Source: Acidobacteriota bacterium
GTDB taxonomy: Bacteria > Acidobacteriota > Thermoanaerobaculia > UBA5066
DNA: 6,466 nucleotides
Direction of reading: 5' to 3'
NCBI GenBank assembly: GCA_016789625.1
Contig: JAEUQS010000789.1
Coordinates: 1 to 6,466 of the forward strand
Shown: one piece after another, positions 3,963 to 6,466 of the stretch
How the letters are laid out: each line of letters opens with the position of its first letter
Numbering within the stretch: position 1 is the stretch's first letter
Position numbers and translations under genes: made by a program
The notes under the pieces: generated by a model
Database searches by the model: none
What the model saw: the letters and a program-made list of their open reading frames with translations, nothing else
Told to the model about the DNA's origin: nothing

Positions 3963-5374
3963 TCGGGCTTCGGCTGCCGATCGGCAAAGGCCCGGATCCG
4001 GCGGAGCGACGTCTCCTTCCCGAGGAGCTCCATCACTTCGAAGAGCGGCGGCGACGCCGCCGAGCCCGTCACGGCCAGCCGGATGGGCTGCGCGATCTTG
4101 CCGAGGCCGATTCCCGCCTTCTCGGCGTAGGCCCGCGCCGCCGCCTCGAGCGAGGCGTGTGAGAACTCCGGGAGAGCTTCGAAGTCCTGGGCGATCGCGA
4201 GGAGTCGCGCGGCCGCCTCCGGGCCGCCGAGCTTCCTCTCCGCCGCCTCCTCGAACGTCGACGGGTCCGCGCCGTAGAGCGCGAGGCCGGAGGCCAGCTC
4301 CACGAGCGTCTTCGCGCGCGACTTGTGGAGCGCGATGGCCGAAAGGAGGACTTCGTTTCCCACCCCGGGAAGCGGGAACTCGCCGAGGAGCTCGAGGAGC
4401 CGCTCGTTCGGCGTGTCGGCCAGGTACTGGCCGTTGAGCCAGGAGAGCTTCTCGTGGTCGAAGCGCGACGGGCTCGGGCCGAGGCGCTCGAGCGAGAAGA
4501 GCGCGATCATCTCTTCCTTCGTCATGCGCTCCTTGTCGTCCCCTGGAGACCAGCCGAGGAGCGCGAGGAAGTTGAAGAGCGCCTCGGGCAGGATCCCCTG
4601 CGCGCGGAACTCCTCGGCGCCGGCGGCCCCGTGCCGCTTGCTGAGCTTCTTGCCGTCGGCGCCCAGGATCATCCCGAGGTGCGCGAAGACGGGCGGCTCG
4701 GCCCCGAGCGCCCGGAAGAGCGCGACGTGCTTGGGCGTGTTCGCGAGGTGGTCGACGCCCCGCACCACGTGCGTGATGCGCATGTCGACGTCGTCCACGC
4801 AGACGCAGAAGTGGTAGAGCGGGTGGCCGTCGGAGCGCACGAGGACGAAGTCGTCGAGCGCGCCGGCCGGGAACTCCGTGCGGCCCTGGACGACGTCGTC
4901 GACGACGATCGGCTCGTCGGGCATCCGCAGCCGGAGCACGAACTTCTCGCCGGCCGCGGCCCGGCGGTCGCTCTCCTCCCGCGGAATGTCCCGGCCCTTG
5001 CCCGAATACCGGAAAGCCGCGCCGGCGGCCTCGGCGGCCAGCTTCTGGGCCTCGAGCTCCTCGGGCGTCTCGAACGCGCGGTAGGCCTTGCCCTCGTTCA
5101 GGAGCCGGTCCGCGACCTCGCGGTAGAGCGGTGCCCGATCGCTCTGGAGGAACGGACCCTCGTCCCACGAGAGGCCCAGCCACGTCATCGCGTCGAGGAT
5201 CTGCCGGGTCAGCTCGGGCTTGTTGCGCTCGGCATCGGTGTCCTCGATGCGCAGGATGAACGCCCCGCCGTGCCGCCGCGCGAGGAGCCAGTTGTACAGG
5301 GCCGTGCGGGCGCCTCCCACGTGGAGGGAGCCGGTGGGCGACGGGGCGAAGCGGACGCGGACGGGAGCGCTCAT
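3959..5374 (-). CDS. gltX: Glutamate--tRNA ligase
   Basis: A complete 471-residue class I aminoacyl-tRNA synthetase that attaches glutamate to tRNA-Glu and, in bacteria without GlnRS, also to tRNA-Gln for later amidation by GatCAB. Visible are the ATP-binding HIGH-type motif PSPTGSLHVGG (11-21), ILRIEDTD (40-47), the active-site region RGVDHLANTPKH (205-216) and the KMSKS-type loop KKLSKRHG (242-249). The anticodon-binding helical region covers roughly 310-471 and ends in the typical GKIAQPIRLAVTGS (425-438) and LLGKETSLRRI (450-460). The zinc-binding cysteine cluster found in some bacterial GluRS is absent: the region AYRAFETPEELEAQ (97-110) is of the zinc-free type. Whether the enzyme is discriminating cannot be judged by eye. 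The ATG at 5374-5372 has no Shine-Dalgarno sequence but TAACAT lies ten bases upstream. The 3' end overlaps the VanZ-like gene by four bases. Confidence 0.97.
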   Translation of the reverse strand: MSAPVRVRFAPSPTGSLHVGGARTALYNWLLARRHGGAFILRIEDTDAERNKPELTRQILDAMTWLGLSWDEGPFLQSDRAPLYREVADRLLNEGKAYRAFETPEELEAQKLAAEAAGAAFRYSGKGRDIPREESDRRAAAGEKFVLRLRMPDEPIVVDDVVQGRTEFPAGALDDFVLVRSDGHPLYHFCVCVDDVDMRITHVVRGVDHLANTPKHVALFRALGAEPPVFAHLGMILGADGKKLSKRHGAAGAEEFRAQGILPEALFNFLALLGWSPGDDKERMTKEEMIALFSLERLGPSPSRFDHEKLSWLNGQYLADTPNERLLELLGEFPLPGVGNEVLLSAIALHKSRAKTLVELASGLALYGADPSTFEEAAERKLGGPEAAARLLAIAQDFEALPEFSHASLEAAARAYAEKAGIGLGKIAQPIRLAVTGSAASPPLFEVMELLGKETSLRRIRAFADRQPKPE

Positions 5375-5430
5375 GAGGCCGGGGATGTTAGCGGCTCGCC
5401 GCCCTCTCGATGTTAGGGTGCGCCCCGTCG
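5375..5430. promoter_or_regulatory. Divergent promoter region of gltX and the EamA transporter
   Basis: This 56-bp gap must hold promoters for both directions. On the minus strand TAACAT (5390 to 5385) lies ten bases before the gltX ATG. On the plus strand TAGGGT (5414-5419) lies eleven bases before the transporter ATG at 5431. Both would give leaders of only a few bases. The octamer GATGTTAG occurs twice in the same orientation, at 5384-5391 and 5409-5416, 25 bases apart; it covers the gltX -10 box in the first copy and overlaps the transporter's box in the second. No -35 boxes are evident. Box assignments are tentative. Confidence 0.45.
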
Positions 5431-6348
5431 ATGGACGAGTCCGCAGCCTCGAAGGAGCACCCGGGACTTCTGCCCGACGTCGCGCTCGTCCTCGTGACGG
5501 CGATCTGGGGCTCCACGTTCATCGTGAACGAGGTCGTCCTCTCGAATGCTCCGCCGTTGGGCTTCCTGGCGCTGCGGTTCGCGGTGGGCGGGGCCGTGCT
5601 GCTCGTGCTGGCTCTGCCGCGACCGCGCACGCCCGGCGTGTGGAAGGACGGCGCGATCATCGGGGCGCTGCTGGCGCTCGGCATCGGCCTCCAGCTCGTG
5701 GGCCAGCTCTTCACGACGGCCTCGAAGGCCGCCTTCGTGACCGGTCTCTCCGTGCCGCTCACGCCGGTCGTGGGCTTTCTCCTGACGCGGAAGCTGCCGA
5801 CTCTCACCAACCTGATCGGGCTCGTCGTCGCCACCGGGGGCTTCGTGGTGCTCGCGTGGCCCTCGGATGCCTCGGGCGTCAACCTCGGCGACCTCTTCAT
5901 CCTGGGCACGGCATTCAGCTACGCGTACCTGATCGTCTACATGTCCGAGACGGCGGGCCTCCACGACGTGCGCTGGTATTCGGCGACGCAGATCCTCTTC
6001 GCGACGCTCTTCGTGGGGCTCGTGCGGCTCGCGTTGATGCCGTTCGCATCCCGGCCCGAGCCCGTCTTCGCGGCCGAGGCGCGGCCCATCCCCTGGAACA
6101 TGGAGTTCCTGGCCGCGATCCTCTGGATGGGGCTCATGGCGACGGTCGTGACGTTCCTCGTGCAGACGTGGGCGCAGAGCCGCATGTCGGCGACGCACGC
6201 GGCGATCATCTTCGCGCTCGAGCCCGTCTTCACCGCGCTCTTCGCCGCGCTGCTCCTCCACGAGCGCCTCGGCGCGGCGGAGTGGTGGGGCGGGGGGCTC
6301 GTGCTCCTCGGAATCGTGATCTCCGAGCTGCCGACCTCCCGGAAATGA
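5431..6348 (+). CDS. EamA/DMT-superfamily transporter
   Basis: A 305-residue inner-membrane protein with two EamA repeats and about ten helices, the usual size and form of drug/metabolite transporter family exporters. Repeat one covers about 14-145 and includes TAIWGSTFIVNEV (23-35) and TTASKAAFVTGLSVPLTPV (95-113), typical of the end of the third and the fourth helix. Repeat two covers about 153-299 and includes THAAIIFALEPVFTAL (255-270) and LLLHERLG (274-281), with the conserved Glu-Pro and Glu-Arg pairs. Substrate is unknown; relatives export amino acids and other metabolites. The frame opens at ATG 5410, but the ATG at 5431 is preferred: it gives a short polar N-terminus (MDESAASKEHPG) before the first helix, and the earlier ATG overlaps the putative promoter. 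The gene is divergent from gltX and ends 18 bases from the next stop codon on the other strand. Confidence 0.9.
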   Translation: MDESAASKEHPGLLPDVALVLVTAIWGSTFIVNEVVLSNAPPLGFLALRFAVGGAVLLVLALPRPRTPGVWKDGAIIGALLALGIGLQLVGQLFTTASKAAFVTGLSVPLTPVVGFLLTRKLPTLTNLIGLVVATGGFVVLAWPSDASGVNLGDLFILGTAFSYAYLIVYMSETAGLHDVRWYSATQILFATLFVGLVRLALMPFASRPEPVFAAEARPIPWNMEFLAAILWMGLMATVVTFLVQTWAQSRMSATHAAIIFALEPVFTALFAALLLHERLGAAEWWGGGLVLLGIVISELPTSRK

Positions 6349-6366
6349 CCGCGAGCCCCCGCCCGA

Positions 6367-6465
6367 TCAATCCAAACCGAACGTGAGGGTGTAGGCGTAG
6401 CCGCCGCGGCCGGCGACGAGGACGAGCGCGGAGCGTGAGAAGCCGTTCTGCACGGCCTTGTTGAC
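6367..6465 (-). CDS. C-terminal end of an unidentified protein
   Basis: The last 32 codons of a minus-strand gene that continues past the right edge, ending at TGA 6369-6367. The readable end includes NGFSRSALVLVAGRGGYAY and finishes TLTFGLD. Alternating hydrophobic and polar residues suggest beta strands, and the end is loosely like that of an outer-membrane or extracellular beta-rich protein, though it lacks the terminal aromatic residue typical of barrels. I do not recognise the family. Support comes from the open frame to the edge, GC-rich third positions, and a tight convergent fit with the transporter gene, leaving only 18 bases and no visible terminator. Confidence 0.5.
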   Translation of the reverse strand, partial: VNKAVQNGFSRSALVLVAGRGGYAYTLTFGLD

Positions 6466-6466
6466 C

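Noticed and set aside
3546..5183. Minus-strand 545-codon frame suggesting a large protein fused to the VanZ domain
   Set aside because: The upstream part is an Arg/Gly/Pro-rich shadow of gltX in another frame. Only the part after GTG 3962 has recognisable protein character, and its length then fits the VanZ family.
275..5374. A glutamate-centred functional island (P5C dehydrogenase, gltX, tRNA-Gln)
   Set aside because: The genes are in separate transcription units on both strands with unrelated genes between them. The shared metabolite alone does not support a system.
4325..5416. Plus-strand open frames opposite gltX and overlapping the transporter (363 and 388 codons)
   Set aside because: They are shadows of gltX and of the EamA transporter. 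Composition is Arg/Glu/His-rich without motifs, and the real genes account for the region.

Overview
The window is an ordinary, densely packed stretch of a high-GC bacterial chromosome. No mobile element, CRISPR array, prophage or defence island is visible. The gene mix points tentatively to Acidobacteriota or a similar high-GC phylum: an mqnC-like gene (futalosine route to menaquinone), a Uma2-family relic, a zinc-cluster-free GluRS, and several starts without a Shine-Dalgarno sequence but with a TANNNT box just upstream. No marker in the window settles the phylum.

Layout, left to right. (1) 3-212 (+) is the 3' end of an mqnC-like radical SAM gene. (2) 275-1822 (-) is 1-pyrroline-5-carboxylate dehydrogenase, convergent with mqnC across a perfect hairpin. 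(3) 1833-2094 (-) is a decayed Uma2-family gene that keeps only its two ends, in different frames. Its stop codon overlaps the predicted -10 box of the P5C dehydrogenase gene. (4) 2093-2401 (+) is a single-domain rhodanese. (5) 2479-3318 (-) is a six-helix membrane protein resembling DUF6159, convergent with the rhodanese across a second hairpin of the same design as the first. (6) 3412-3485 (+) is tRNA-Gln(CUG) with its own good sigma70-type promoter, divergent from the membrane protein gene. (7) 3500-3584 holds two near-identical 31-bp direct repeats; the second encodes the last residues of the next gene. (8) 3546-3962 (-) is a VanZ-like protein, coupled by a GTGA overlap to gltX at 3959-5374 (-). 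(9) 5431-6348 (+) is an EamA/DMT transporter, divergent from gltX. (10) 6367-6465 (-) is the C-terminal end of an unidentified protein.

Functional links are modest. P5C dehydrogenase makes glutamate, GluRS uses it, and tRNA-Gln lies beside gltX (in bacteria lacking GlnRS, GluRS also makes Glu-tRNA-Gln), but they are in separate transcription units. The observations most worth following are the collapsed Uma2 gene, the matching hairpin modules at two convergent junctions, the TANNNT/leaderless pattern, and the repeat that has become the VanZ C-terminus. I did not find a convincing new multi-gene system.
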